This document shows, one piece after another, positions 50,143 to 60,271 of a DNA stretch of 64,000 bases. The DNA lies in assembly GCA_044507065.1 (NCBI GenBank), contig JBIQJY010000008.1, forward strand, positions 1-64,000. Direction: 5' to 3'. Below the pieces are notes generated by a model. It was given only the letters and a program-made list of their open reading frames with translations, made no database searches and had not been told where the DNA came from. The first letter of the stretch is position 1. Each line of letters begins with the position of its first letter. Both the position numbers and the translations under genes were made by a program. Source of the stretch: SCN-69-37 sp044507065 (GTDB lineage Bacteria > Acidobacteriota > Vicinamibacteria > Vicinamibacterales > SCN-69-37).

Positions 50143-51513
50143 ATGGATCCCCGCCGCGATACGGGACAGAACACGTTGCTTGTCGACCGCGTGACGGCGG
50201 GCGACCCGCGGGCTGCGGCCCGCGCCATTTCGATCGTCGAGGGTGGCGGCGCGCCGGCCGTCGAACTCGTCGCGCGGTTGCACGCGCATACGGGGCGGGC
50301 GAGCCTGGTCGGGGTGACGGGACCACCGGGCGCGGGTAAGAGCACGCTGGTCGGACAGCTGGTCACGGCCTACAGGCGCACGGGTGCCAGCGTCGCGGTG
50401 CTCGCCGTCGACCCGAGCAGCCCGTTCTCGGGGGGCGCCATCCTCGGCGATCGCGTCCGCATGCAGTCGCACGCCGAAGACCCGCGCGTCTTCATCCGCA
50501 GCATGGCGACGCGTGGCCAGCTTGGCGGCCTGGCGGCGGCTACGGCCGACGCGATCGACGTGCTCGATGCCGCGGGCTTCGACATCATCCTTGTCGAGAC
50601 GGTCGGCGTCGGCCAGGACGAGGTCGACATCAGCCGGACCACCGACGTCTGCGTCCTCGTCCTCGTGCCGGGGGCTGGCGATGATGTCCAGGCGATGAAG
50701 GCCGGCGTGATGGAGATCGCGGACGTCTTCGTCGTCAACAAGGCGGATCAGGCCGGTGCGGATCGCGCCGTGGTGGCCATCGAGCAGATGCTCGCGACCG
50801 ACGAGCGTCGAACCAGCGCGCCGCCGCCGGTGATCCGGGCGGTGGCGACCACGGGGCAGGGTCTCGACGAACTGGTGCGGGCGATCGATGCGGGCCGCCA
50901 GGCAGTGCCGCCCGTGAATCGTCGTCGCGAGCGGTTCGAGCGCCGTTTGCGTGAGGCCGTGGCACGGCGCGCGATTGACCGGCTGCGCGCCGATGTGCTG
51001 CGGGAGGGCGAATGGGACGCCTGTGTGGCTCGTATCGAAGCGCGCGAGCAGGACCCATACGCCGCGGCCGATGCGCTCCTGGAGCGCCTGGGCACCGCGG
51101 GTCTCATCGATCACGTCGGCCTGGCCACCGACACAGCGGAGGCCAGCCTGTCGTTTTTCAGCACCCTCATGCAGCAGTCGGCCGGGCCCCACGAGGACGT
51201 GCCATCACAGGGCGTTCGTGTGCGTTTTGTCGAGACCGGAGATACCCGGATCGAGGTCATCGAGTCGATTGACGCGGATGCGCCATTTGCGCGGTCACTC
51301 CGATCGCGCGGGCCCGGGCTGCATCACCTTGCGCTGCGGGTGGCCGACCTCGACACGACGCTGGCGCGGCTCGCGGATGCCGGCGTGCGGCTGATCGATC
51401 GCACGGGCCGCCCCGGTGCGCACGGCACCCGCGTCGCGTTCGTGCATCCGGCGAGCACCAGCGGCGTGCTGGTCGAGCTGGTCGAACACGGAGGCCACGA
51501 TGCGCATCGGTGA
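50143..51513 (+). CDS. MeaB GTPase fused to methylmalonyl-CoA epimerase domain
   Basis: 456 aa. Residues 1 to about 315 are the G3E GTPase MeaB, which loads and protects the B12 cofactor of acyl-CoA mutases: Walker A GVTGPPGAGKST (57-68), switch region VETVGVGQDEVD and NKAD (199-202). Residues about 320-450 are a VOC-fold methylmalonyl-CoA epimerase with likely metal ligands His324, His394 or His395 and Glu445, spanning GLIDHVGLATD, GLHHLALRV and GVLVELVEH. The join is seamless in one frame. In other genomes the two are separate adjacent genes. The ATG at 50143 has a -10 just upstream. The MBL gene overlaps its 3' end by 14 bases. Confidence 0.92.
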   Translation: MDPRRDTGQNTLLVDRVTAGDPRAAARAISIVEGGGAPAVELVARLHAHTGRASLVGVTGPPGAGKSTLVGQLVTAYRRTGASVAVLAVDPSSPFSGGAILGDRVRMQSHAEDPRVFIRSMATRGQLGGLAAATADAIDVLDAAGFDIILVETVGVGQDEVDISRTTDVCVLVLVPGAGDDVQAMKAGVMEIADVFVVNKADQAGADRAVVAIEQMLATDERRTSAPPPVIRAVATTGQGLDELVRAIDAGRQAVPPVNRRRERFERRLREAVARRAIDRLRADVLREGEWDACVARIEAREQDPYAAADALLERLGTAGLIDHVGLATDTAEASLSFFSTLMQQSAGPHEDVPSQGVRVRFVETGDTRIEVIESIDADAPFARSLRSRGPGLHHLALRVADLDTTLARLADAGVRLIDRTGRPGAHGTRVAFVHPASTSGVLVELVEHGGHDAHR

Positions 51514-52342
51514 CATCGACGTGCACCCCCTCAGCGACGGCACGTTCTGGCTCGATGGTGGCGCCATGTTCGGCGTCGTTCCCCGCGCCTTGTGGGAAAA
51601 ACACACGGTGGTCGACGCGCGGCACCGGATTCCGATGAGCCTGACGCCGCTGCTCGTCCGGACGGCCGGGCTCAACGTGCTCGTCGATGCGGGCATCGGC
51701 GACAAGCTGTCGCCGAAGGAAATCGCCATCTACGGCGTCGATCGGGCCCACGATCTCGATCGATCGCTGGCGGATCTGGGACTGTCGGCCCGGGACATCG
51801 ATGTCGTCGTGGCCACGCACCTGCATTTCGATCATGCGGGCGGTTTCACGACGGTGGTCGACGGCCGGGTCGTGCCGAAGTTCCCTCGTGCGCGCCACAT
51901 CATCCGGCGGGGCGAGTGGGAGGATGCCACGCATCCGCACGAGCGCAATCGTGCGAGCTACCTGGCCGAGAACTACGTACCGCTGGCCGATGCGGGCCTG
52001 GTGGACTTTGTCGACGAGGATGGCGAGGTGCTGCCGGGCATGAGTGTCTGGCGCACCGGCGGGCATACCCAGCATCACCAGCTCGTCCGCATCGATTCGG
52101 AGGGGAAGACGGGGCTCTTTCTCGCGGACCTCGTGCCGACGGCCGCGCACCTGCCCGACGCCTGGATCATGGGCTACGACCTGTATCCGATGGACACGCT
52201 GGCCGCCAGGAAACGCTGGATTGCCGAGGCGATCGCGCGCGAGTACGTTATCTTCTTCGAGCACGATCCGGGCATCCGGGCCGGGATCATCCGTGTGGAG
52301 GATGGCCGGCGCCGCGTCGAGGTCCTGTCCGACGCACCGTAG
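51500..52342 (+). CDS. MBL-fold metallo-hydrolase
   Basis: 280-aa metallo-beta-lactamase fold enzyme. The metal motif HxHxDH is THLHFDHAGG at about residues 109-118; further ligands are in GGHTQHH and at a C-terminal FFEHDPG. The closest general class is the lactonase/hydrolase type. Substrate is unknown; overlap with the MeaB-epimerase gene and closeness to mtnP might point to CoA thioester or nucleoside metabolism, but this is conjecture. The ATG at 51500 has GGAGG nine bases upstream. Confidence 0.8.
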   Translation: MRIGDIDVHPLSDGTFWLDGGAMFGVVPRALWEKHTVVDARHRIPMSLTPLLVRTAGLNVLVDAGIGDKLSPKEIAIYGVDRAHDLDRSLADLGLSARDIDVVVATHLHFDHAGGFTTVVDGRVVPKFPRARHIIRRGEWEDATHPHERNRASYLAENYVPLADAGLVDFVDEDGEVLPGMSVWRTGGHTQHHQLVRIDSEGKTGLFLADLVPTAAHLPDAWIMGYDLYPMDTLAARKRWIAEAIAREYVIFFEHDPGIRAGIIRVEDGRRRVEVLSDAP

Positions 52343-52371
52343 CAGGTCTTCTCCGTATCCTTCTTATCTCT

Positions 52372-53238
52372 ATGTCAGCAACCGCACAGATTGGCATCAT
52401 TGGCGGGAGCGGTCTGTACGACATGGCCGAGCTCGCCGACCGCGAAGAGCTCACCGTGAACACGCCGTTCGGCGAACCGTCCGGACCCTACGTCCTGGCC
52501 ACGCTCCGGGGCCGGCGGGTCGCATTCCTGCCGCGCCATGGCGTCGGGCACCGGTATCAGCCGTCGGAGCTCAACTTCCGCGCGAACATCTATGGCTTCA
52601 AGAAGCTCGGCGTGGAATGGATTCTTTCGGCGAGCGCGGTCGGCAGCCTGCGCGAGGACTACAAGCCCACCGATCTCGTGGTGCCCGATCAGTTCTTCGA
52701 TCGCACGCGCAACCGGGTGAGCACGTTCTTCGGCGATGGGCTCGTCGCGCACGTCGGTTTCGCGCATCCCTTCTGCCGCCCGCTCAGCAGCATCCTGCAC
52801 GCGTCGGCGGTGAAGGCCGGCGCCACCGTGCACGAGCGGGGGACGTATGTCTGCATGGAAGGACCGCAGTTTTCGACGGTGGCCGAGTCGAACTGGTACC
52901 GCGCCGCCGGGTTCGACATCATCGGTATGACGAACCTGCAGGAAGCGAAACTCGCGCGCGAGGCCGAGATCTGCTACACGACGCTGGCCCTGGTCACCGA
53001 CTACGACTGCTGGCACCCGGATCACGACTCGGTGACCGTCGAGATGGTGGTAGCCACGCTGTCGCAGAACGCCAGAACGGCGCAGCAGGTCCTGGCAAAT
53101 GCAGTCGAGCAGTTGCCGATCGAGCGGACCTGTGAGTGCGCGCGCGCGCTGTCCACCGCGATCATGACGCGGCCTGACGTCATTCCGGCCGCGGCGCGCG
53201 AGCGGCTCGACCTGCTCGTCGGGAAGTATCTGCGCTGA
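52372..53238 (+). CDS. mtnP: S-methyl-5'-thioadenosine phosphorylase
   Basis: 288 aa. Cleaves methylthioadenosine, a by-product of polyamine or homoserine-lactone synthesis, to adenine and 5-methylthioribose-1-phosphate. Family landmarks: IGIIGGSGLYDM at the N-terminus, LPRHGVGHRYQP, the substrate loop TYVCMEGPQFST and GMTNLQEAKLAREAE with TDYDCWH. The last one separates MTAP from purine nucleoside phosphorylase. The ATG at 52372 starts just before the phosphate loop. The following adenosine kinase gene supports a purine-salvage unit. Confidence 0.93.
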   Translation: MSATAQIGIIGGSGLYDMAELADREELTVNTPFGEPSGPYVLATLRGRRVAFLPRHGVGHRYQPSELNFRANIYGFKKLGVEWILSASAVGSLREDYKPTDLVVPDQFFDRTRNRVSTFFGDGLVAHVGFAHPFCRPLSSILHASAVKAGATVHERGTYVCMEGPQFSTVAESNWYRAAGFDIIGMTNLQEAKLAREAEICYTTLALVTDYDCWHPDHDSVTVEMVVATLSQNARTAQQVLANAVEQLPIERTCECARALSTAIMTRPDVIPAAARERLDLLVGKYLR

Positions 53239-53285
53239 GGGTGGCCCACCGCCGAATGACGGGCCCCGTTGTCACGGTTGCACAT

Positions 53286-54233
53286 ATGAGAATCATCGTT
53301 ACTGGATCGATCGCGTACGACTACCTGATGTCGTTCCCGGGGAAGTTCACCGAGCACCTGCTGCCCGAGCACTTCTCGCGCGTCAGCCTGAGTTTCCTCG
53401 TCGATAGCATGGACAAGCGCCGGGGGGGATGCGCGCCCAACATCGCCTATACGCTGGCACTGCTCGGCGAGCGGCCGGTGCTCATGGCGACGGCCGGGCA
53501 GGACTTCGGCGACTACCGCCGGTGGCTCGATGCGGCGGGGATCGACACGTCACTCGTCCGCGAGATTGCCGGCAAGTTCACGGCCTCGTTCTTCTGCAAC
53601 ACCGACGGCGCGAACAACCAGATTGCCTCGTTCTACACCGGCGCGATGGAGCATGCGAGCGAACTGTCGTTTCGCACCGCGGGCAAGGTCGATCTGGCCA
53701 TCATTTCGCCGAACGATCCGGACGCGATGCGCCAGTACGCCGAGGAGTGCCGTGTCCTGGGCGTGAACTACATCTTCGATCCGGGACAGCAGTGCGCGCG
53801 GATGTCCGGGCCGGAACTGGCAGCCGGCCTGACCGGTGCCTACATGGTGATCTGCAACGATTACGAGTTCGAGTTGATCCGGCAGAAGACCGGCCTCGAC
53901 GAGGACGGCGTACTCGAGCACGCAGGCATGCTCGTCATCACACGCGGCGAACACGGCTGCCGGGTCCTGACGCGGGCCGGTCAGGTCGATGTGCCTGCTG
54001 TGCCGGTCGCCCGCATCGAGGATCCGACCGGCGTGGGTGATGCGTACCGTGGCGGGTTCATGAAGGGACTGGCGCACGGCGCCGAACCCCTGGTGTGCGC
54101 CCGGCTCGGGAGTGTGGCGGCGGCCTATGCGCTCGAGCACCTGGGCGGGACGTCGCACGCCTACACGTGGCAGGAGTTCGAGGCCCGCTACGAGCAGAGT
54201 TTCGGTTCTCTGGCGCTGCCGGTCAGGTCCTGA
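53286..54233 (+). CDS. adoK: Adenosine kinase, PfkB family (AdoK type)
   Basis: 315 aa. ATP-dependent sugar/nucleoside kinase. The N-terminus (GSIAYDYLMSFPGKF, LLPEHFSRVSLSFLVD, RRGGCAPNIAYTL) closely follows the pattern of Mycobacterium AdoK (Rv2202c) and the C-terminal anion hole is DPTGVGDAYRGGF, with the catalytic Asp in VGDAY. It most probably makes AMP from adenosine, although ribokinase-like sugars cannot be excluded. It follows mtnP by 47 bp. The ATG at 53286 is used; the next gene starts inside its stop (TGATG). Confidence 0.85.
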   Translation: MRIIVTGSIAYDYLMSFPGKFTEHLLPEHFSRVSLSFLVDSMDKRRGGCAPNIAYTLALLGERPVLMATAGQDFGDYRRWLDAAGIDTSLVREIAGKFTASFFCNTDGANNQIASFYTGAMEHASELSFRTAGKVDLAIISPNDPDAMRQYAEECRVLGVNYIFDPGQQCARMSGPELAAGLTGAYMVICNDYEFELIRQKTGLDEDGVLEHAGMLVITRGEHGCRVLTRAGQVDVPAVPVARIEDPTGVGDAYRGGFMKGLAHGAEPLVCARLGSVAAAYALEHLGGTSHAYTWQEFEARYEQSFGSLALPVRS

Positions 54234-54685
54234 TGCGCGCCGCGCTCGTCGTCGCCGCCCTGTTGTGGCCCGTGACACTTGCGGCTGCAGTCGTGGACCG
54301 GCTCGACGGGCACCCCGGCCTGGCAGGTACCGCCGTCTACGTGGCCGCATCGCGCATCTGCCACCAGCGGCCCGATCGTTCGTTTCACACCGCCGGTCAC
54401 CAGTGGCCGGTCTGCGCGCGATGCGCGGGTCTCTATGTCGGAGCGGCGCTCGGCGCGCTGGCGGGCCTGGTCGCGTCGACCAGAATCCGCCGCGGTCCGT
54501 TGCTCGTCGTCCTTGCCGCAGCCGCCATACCGACGGCCGCGACCTGGCTGATGGACGTAGGCGGACTGGCACCCGTGGCCGGGAGCGCGCGCGCGGCGGC
54601 GGCCCTGCCGCTCGGCGCAGCGCTCGCAACGTCGCTCGTGTGGATAGCCACCCCGCGAGCCGGACTCGACGAACCAATCGGATAG
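54233..54685 (+). CDS. DUF2085 membrane protein
   Basis: 150 aa with about four hydrophobic segments. The family signature is clear: RICHQRPDRSFHTAGHQWPVCARCAGLYVG, with a CxxC and His pair that could bind metal. Function unknown. The ATG overlaps the adoK stop as TGATG, so the two are translationally coupled. It starts a run of four small membrane-protein genes (54233-55745). Confidence 0.8.
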   Translation: MRAALVVAALLWPVTLAAAVVDRLDGHPGLAGTAVYVAASRICHQRPDRSFHTAGHQWPVCARCAGLYVGAALGALAGLVASTRIRRGPLLVVLAAAAIPTAATWLMDVGGLAPVAGSARAAAALPLGAALATSLVWIATPRAGLDEPIG

Positions 54686-54694
54686 ACTGACGAC

Positions 54695-55138
54695 GTGTCC
54701 TCTGCCCCCCCTGCCACGGCCGCGCGCTCGCGTCGTCCCGACACCCAGACGGCGGTGACCACCGGCGGATCGGCGCGTGTCATCGTCCTGGCGTGGTTGA
54801 TACCCGGTGCAGGGCACGTCCTAGTGGGCGAGGCCCGGCGGGGGCTCGTCTTTTTTGTCACCCTGACGGCCATGTACGCCGTCGGGATCGGCTTCGGCGG
54901 CCGCCTCTTTCCGTTCCAGTTCTCCGAATGGCTTGTTTTGCTGGCCGGCCTGGCGCAGTGGGGCCTCGGTCTTCCGCGGCTGATTGCCAGCATCGCCGGC
55001 GCCGGTGCCGGTGAGGTCGTCGCCGTGACCTACGAGTACGGCAACACCTTCCTCATCGCGAGCGGCCTGCTCAACATGCTCGTCGCGCTCGATGCCTTCG
55101 ACCGCGCGCGCGGCGTGAAGGACCGCACTACCCGATGA
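54695..55138 (+). CDS. DUF6677-like membrane protein
   Basis: 147 aa with three or four hydrophobic segments and a disordered 25-residue N-terminus. The motif LIPGAGHVLVGEARRGLVFF (about 34-53) is characteristic of the DUF6677 / TM2-like family. Function unknown. The GTG at 54695 is nine bases after the previous stop. The stop overlaps the next start as ATGA. Confidence 0.7.
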   Translation: MSSAPPATAARSRRPDTQTAVTTGGSARVIVLAWLIPGAGHVLVGEARRGLVFFVTLTAMYAVGIGFGGRLFPFQFSEWLVLLAGLAQWGLGLPRLIASIAGAGAGEVVAVTYEYGNTFLIASGLLNMLVALDAFDRARGVKDRTTR

Positions 55139-55308
55139 CGTCGCATCTCGGCGTGATGATTCTGTTTGCGGCCTGCGTGGCCGTCGTATTTGCGGCACTC
55201 CTTCGCAATGACGTCGCCAGCGCGTGGCGGCTGGGCGCGCGGATCTTCAGTGGTCTCGTGGGCGGCGCCGTCATCGTGGGCTGGCTGATGTACGCGATTA
55301 CTCCCTGA
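55135..55308 (+). CDS. Small two-helix membrane protein
   Basis: 57 aa, missed by length cutoffs. Two hydrophobic segments (LGVMILFAACVAVVFAALL and FSGLVGGAVIVGWLMY) with a basic turn between them. No family recognised. It is supported by ATGA overlap with the upstream gene (55135-55138) and by the VanZ gene starting two bases after its stop, so all four genes form one operon. Confidence 0.7.
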   Translation: MTSHLGVMILFAACVAVVFAALLRNDVASAWRLGARIFSGLVGGAVIVGWLMYAITP

Positions 55309-55310
55309 CG

Positions 55311-55745
55311 ATGGCGTCCGGAGCACGAGCGCCCGCGCCGGCGGGGCGCCGGGCTGGATCGACCGCGTCGTGGTGGTGGCGGTGGGGCCCGGTGCTGGCG
55401 GCGATGGCGGCCATCTTTGTCGCCTCGAACACGCCGAACCTGGGGGATCTGCCCGGCGGCATGTCCGACAAGACTGCCCACGTGCTGGCCTACGCCGGCC
55501 TGACGCTTCTGGTGTTGCGGGCCACGTCCGGTATGCGGTGGTCCGGTGTGACGGCCCGGTCCGCGTTGGCAGCCTGGCTCGTCGCTGTCGGGTACGGCGT
55601 GAGCGACGAGGTGCATCAGCGATTCGTCCCCGGCCGCACGGCAGCGCTCGACGATCTGGCGGCCGACGCCATCGGCGCGGCGCTGGCAGTCGCCCTTGTC
55701 TTCCTGGCCGCACGCGTCCTGAAGCGTCCGGACCGCGCAGTATAA
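55311..55745 (+). CDS. VanZ-family membrane protein
   Basis: 144 aa, four hydrophobic segments. The VanZ-like core has SDKTAHVLAYAGL and DEVHQRFVPGRTAALDDLAAD, conserved in this family. VanZ confers low teicoplanin resistance in enterococci, but most family members are uncharacterised and resistance should not be inferred. The ATG at 55311 is two bases after the 57-aa gene. The stop is at the -10 of ribH. Confidence 0.85.
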   Translation: MASGARAPAPAGRRAGSTASWWWRWGPVLAAMAAIFVASNTPNLGDLPGGMSDKTAHVLAYAGLTLLVLRATSGMRWSGVTARSALAAWLVAVGYGVSDEVHQRFVPGRTAALDDLAADAIGAALAVALVFLAARVLKRPDRAV

Positions 55746-55746
55746 T
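55741..55746 (+). promoter_or_regulatory. Consensus -10 of ribH operon
   Basis: Perfect TATAAT overlapping the VanZ stop, 14 bases before the ribH ATG. The transcript leader would be about seven bases. The -35 region (CCTGAA, 55718-55723) is weak. Confidence 0.5.
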
Positions 55747-55760
55747 GACCAGCTTCGATC

Positions 55761-56198
55761 ATGCGGATTGCCCTTGTCGTTTCCCGCTATCACGCGTTCA
55801 TCACCGACGGTCTCGAACAGGGGGCACGCCAGGCGCTGGCCGACGCCGCCATCGGGCCTGACAACGTCGAGTCGTTTGCCGTACCTGGTGCCTACGAACT
55901 GGCGCAGGCGGCGAGCCGCGTGGCCGCGACGCGGCGCTTCGACGCCATCGTGTGCCTGGGCTGCCTGATTCGCGGCGAGACGCCGCACTTCGACTACATC
56001 GCGCAGGCCGCCTCGCACGGCGTCATGCGCGCCGCCCAGGCGTCCGGCGTGCCCATCGGTTTCGGCCTGCTCACGACGAATACGGCCGAAGAGGCCGTGG
56101 CACGATCGGTTGCCGGCGAGGCCAACAAGGGGCGTGAGGCGGCCCGCGCCGCGCTGGAGATGGCGCGGCTCTATCGGACGATCGGAGACGCGACGTGA
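55761..56198 (+). CDS. ribH: 6,7-dimethyl-8-ribityllumazine synthase
   Basis: 145 aa. Penultimate step of riboflavin synthesis, forming the lumazine from the pyrimidine and dihydroxybutanone phosphate. Landmarks are VSRYHAFITDGL at the N-terminus, VPGAYELAQAA, the LGCLIRGETPHFDYI strand with catalytic His, and GFGLLTTNT. The enzyme usually forms a capsid or pentamer. No other rib genes are in the window. The usual ribH-nusB order is kept, with GTGA overlap. Confidence 0.95.
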   Translation: MRIALVVSRYHAFITDGLEQGARQALADAAIGPDNVESFAVPGAYELAQAASRVAATRRFDAIVCLGCLIRGETPHFDYIAQAASHGVMRAAQASGVPIGFGLLTTNTAEEAVARSVAGEANKGREAARAALEMARLYRTIGDAT

Positions 56199-56653
56199 GC
56201 GGTCGCCGCACGCAGGCCCGCGAGGCGGCGCTCCAGATCCTCTATTTCTGGGAAGTCGGCGGCGCGCAACCCATCACCGCCATCCAGGCCTACTTTGCCG
56301 AACATCGTCCTGACGCCGATGAGGCCCTGACGACGTTCACGACGCGACTGGTCCTCGGCACGATAGCCGAGATCGACGCCCTCGACACCGCGATCGAACA
56401 GCACGCGCGCCATTGGCGCATCGAGCGAATTGCCGTCATCGATCGACTCATCCTGCGGCTGGCCGTCTGGGAACTGCGTCACGAGACGGAGACCCCGGCG
56501 GCCGTCGTGCTCAACGAGGCGCTCGAACTGACGCGCCGCTTCAGTTCGGACGATGCCGTGCGCTTCGTCAACGGCGTGCTGGACGCCATTCGCCGTGGCG
56601 AAGGCTCCGGGACCTCGGGCGCGCCGGCGCGTACGACGACACCGACAGACTGA
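56195..56653 (+). CDS. nusB: Transcription antitermination factor NusB
   Basis: 152 aa. Binds boxA RNA with NusE (S10) in rRNA antitermination. The all-helical fold is seen in REAALQILYFWEVG at the start, and in IAVIDRLILRLAVWEL and VVLNEALELTRRFSSDDAVRFVNGVLD near the end. A short Gly/Ser/Thr tail follows. The GTG at 56195 overlaps the ribH stop, which fixes the start. lysS starts four bases after the stop. Confidence 0.93.
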   Translation: MSGRRTQAREAALQILYFWEVGGAQPITAIQAYFAEHRPDADEALTTFTTRLVLGTIAEIDALDTAIEQHARHWRIERIAVIDRLILRLAVWELRHETETPAAVVLNEALELTRRFSSDDAVRFVNGVLDAIRRGEGSGTSGAPARTTTPTD

Positions 56654-56657
56654 CCGT

Positions 56658-58226
<1,569 letters not shown>

Positions 58227-58230
58227 CGCG

Positions 58231-59465
58231 ATGGCGCATCCTCCCGGCGCATTCGCGTGGTTCGTCGCACGGCGGTACCTCACCGCGCGACGCCGGCAGG
58301 CCTTCATCTCCCTGATTTCCGCCGTCTCGGTCCTTGGCGTCGGGGTCGGCGTGATGGCCGTCATCATCGCGCTCGCGCTGATGACCGGCGTGCAGGGCGA
58401 ACTGCGCGACCGCATCGTCGGTTCGACCGCGCACATGTACATCTACAAGCAGGACGGCCCATTCGTGGATCTCGAGGCCGACCGCGCCCGCGTCATGGTT
58501 CCAGGCGTCCAGGCGTCTGCGCCCGCCATTCTCGGTGCAGCCCTTCTGCAGGCCGGCACGCTCGAATACGCGATGATCAAGGGCATCGATCCGGCCCTCG
58601 AAGTCGGTGTCACCGACATTGCGGCCGCCGTGCAGTCGGGTTCGCTCGAGGCACTGACCAATCGTGGCCCCGACGCCCGCGAGGGGATCGTCCTCGGGGC
58701 GGACCTGGCCGAGCAGATGGGCCTTCGCCTCGGCGACATCGTCGACGTCGTGACGGCGCAGACGACGGCGACGCCCGGCGGACAGATGAACCGACGCCGC
58801 CCGCTCGAAGTGGTCGGCACGGTCCGGTTCGGGTTCTACGAAGTGGACACGCGCTTCGGCTTCGTGTCGCTGTACACGGCCGAGTCGCTGCTGTCGCCGA
58901 CCGGGCCGAACATGCTCCAGCTGAAGCTCGCGAACGTCGAGGCGGCGCGCGGCATCCGGGATCAACTGCAGCAGCAGCTCGGCATGGGCTACGACGTGCT
59001 GGACTGGATCGAGATGAACGAGCCGCTCTATTCCGCGCTGTGGCTCGAGAAGGTGGCCATCTCGCTGGCCATCGGCCTCATCGTCATGGTCGCCGCCCTG
59101 AACATCGTCGCGTCGCTGGTGCTGCTCGTCATGGAGAAAACGCGCGACATCGCGATCCTGCGCACGATGGGCGCCCCGGGCCGCACCATCCGCCGCATCT
59201 TCATCTATCAGGGCGTGACGATCGGGCTCGTCGGGACGTTCGTCGGCGCGGCGCTCGGGGTGGCGGTGTCGATCGTGCTGGACCGCTTTCAGCTCATCCG
59301 GATGCCGTCCGAGGTGTACCAGATCTCCTACCTGCCATTCCGCGTGCAGCCGCTCGACGTGACCGTTGTCGTGCTGGCCGCGGTGGGCATCTGCCTGGTC
59401 GCCACGCTCTATCCGTCGCGCCAGGCCGGGCGCATCGACCCGGCCGAGGCGCTCAGGAACCAGTG

Positions 59466-59466
<1 letters not shown>
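58231..59466 (+). CDS. lolC: Lipoprotein-releasing ABC transporter permease (LolC/E type)
   Basis: 411 aa. N-terminal membrane helix (about 20-45), a periplasmic domain of about 200 residues, then three helices (about 270-400) and a C-terminal FtsX fold with LRTMGAPGRTIRRIFIYQG and ending in DPAEALRNQ. LolCDE extracts lipoproteins from the inner membrane for the outer membrane. Only one permease gene is present, so it may form a homodimer as LolF does. It overlaps lolD as TGATG. The lnt gene at 35413 supplies its substrates. Confidence 0.92.
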
Positions 59467-60158
<692 letters not shown>

Positions 60159-60199
60159 GAGCACTTTCGGTCGCCTGACCAACCGTTCCGGTCGAGCCT

Positions 60200-60224
60200 G
60201 CAAGTCCCGGGCTTGCCGTATAAT
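60200..60224 (+). promoter_or_regulatory. clpC promoter with palindromic operator-like site
   Basis: A 17-bp near-perfect palindrome GCAAGTCCCGGGCTTGC (60200-60216; one wobble) fills the space where a -35 to -10 spacer lies, followed by TATAAT (60219-60224). No good -35 is present. A protein bound here would sit on the promoter. It does not match the HAIR consensus, so HspR is not implied. Transcription would start near 60231. Confidence 0.6.
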
Positions 60225-60242
60225 GCAGGGAAGGAACGCACT

Positions 60243-60257
60243 GAAAGCCTCGCTTTC
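60243..60257 (+). other. Hairpin in clpC leader
   Basis: GAAAGC, loop CTC, GCTTTC, a perfect six-pair stem in the predicted 5' leader of clpC, 14 bp before the start. Function unknown. Confidence 0.4.
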
Positions 60258-60271
60258 GGGCGGACGATTTG

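Noticed and set aside
60200..60216. HspR (HAIR) site at clpC
   Set aside because: Half-sites are GCAAG/CTTGC in the opposite orientation to CTTGAGT-N7-ACTCAAG.
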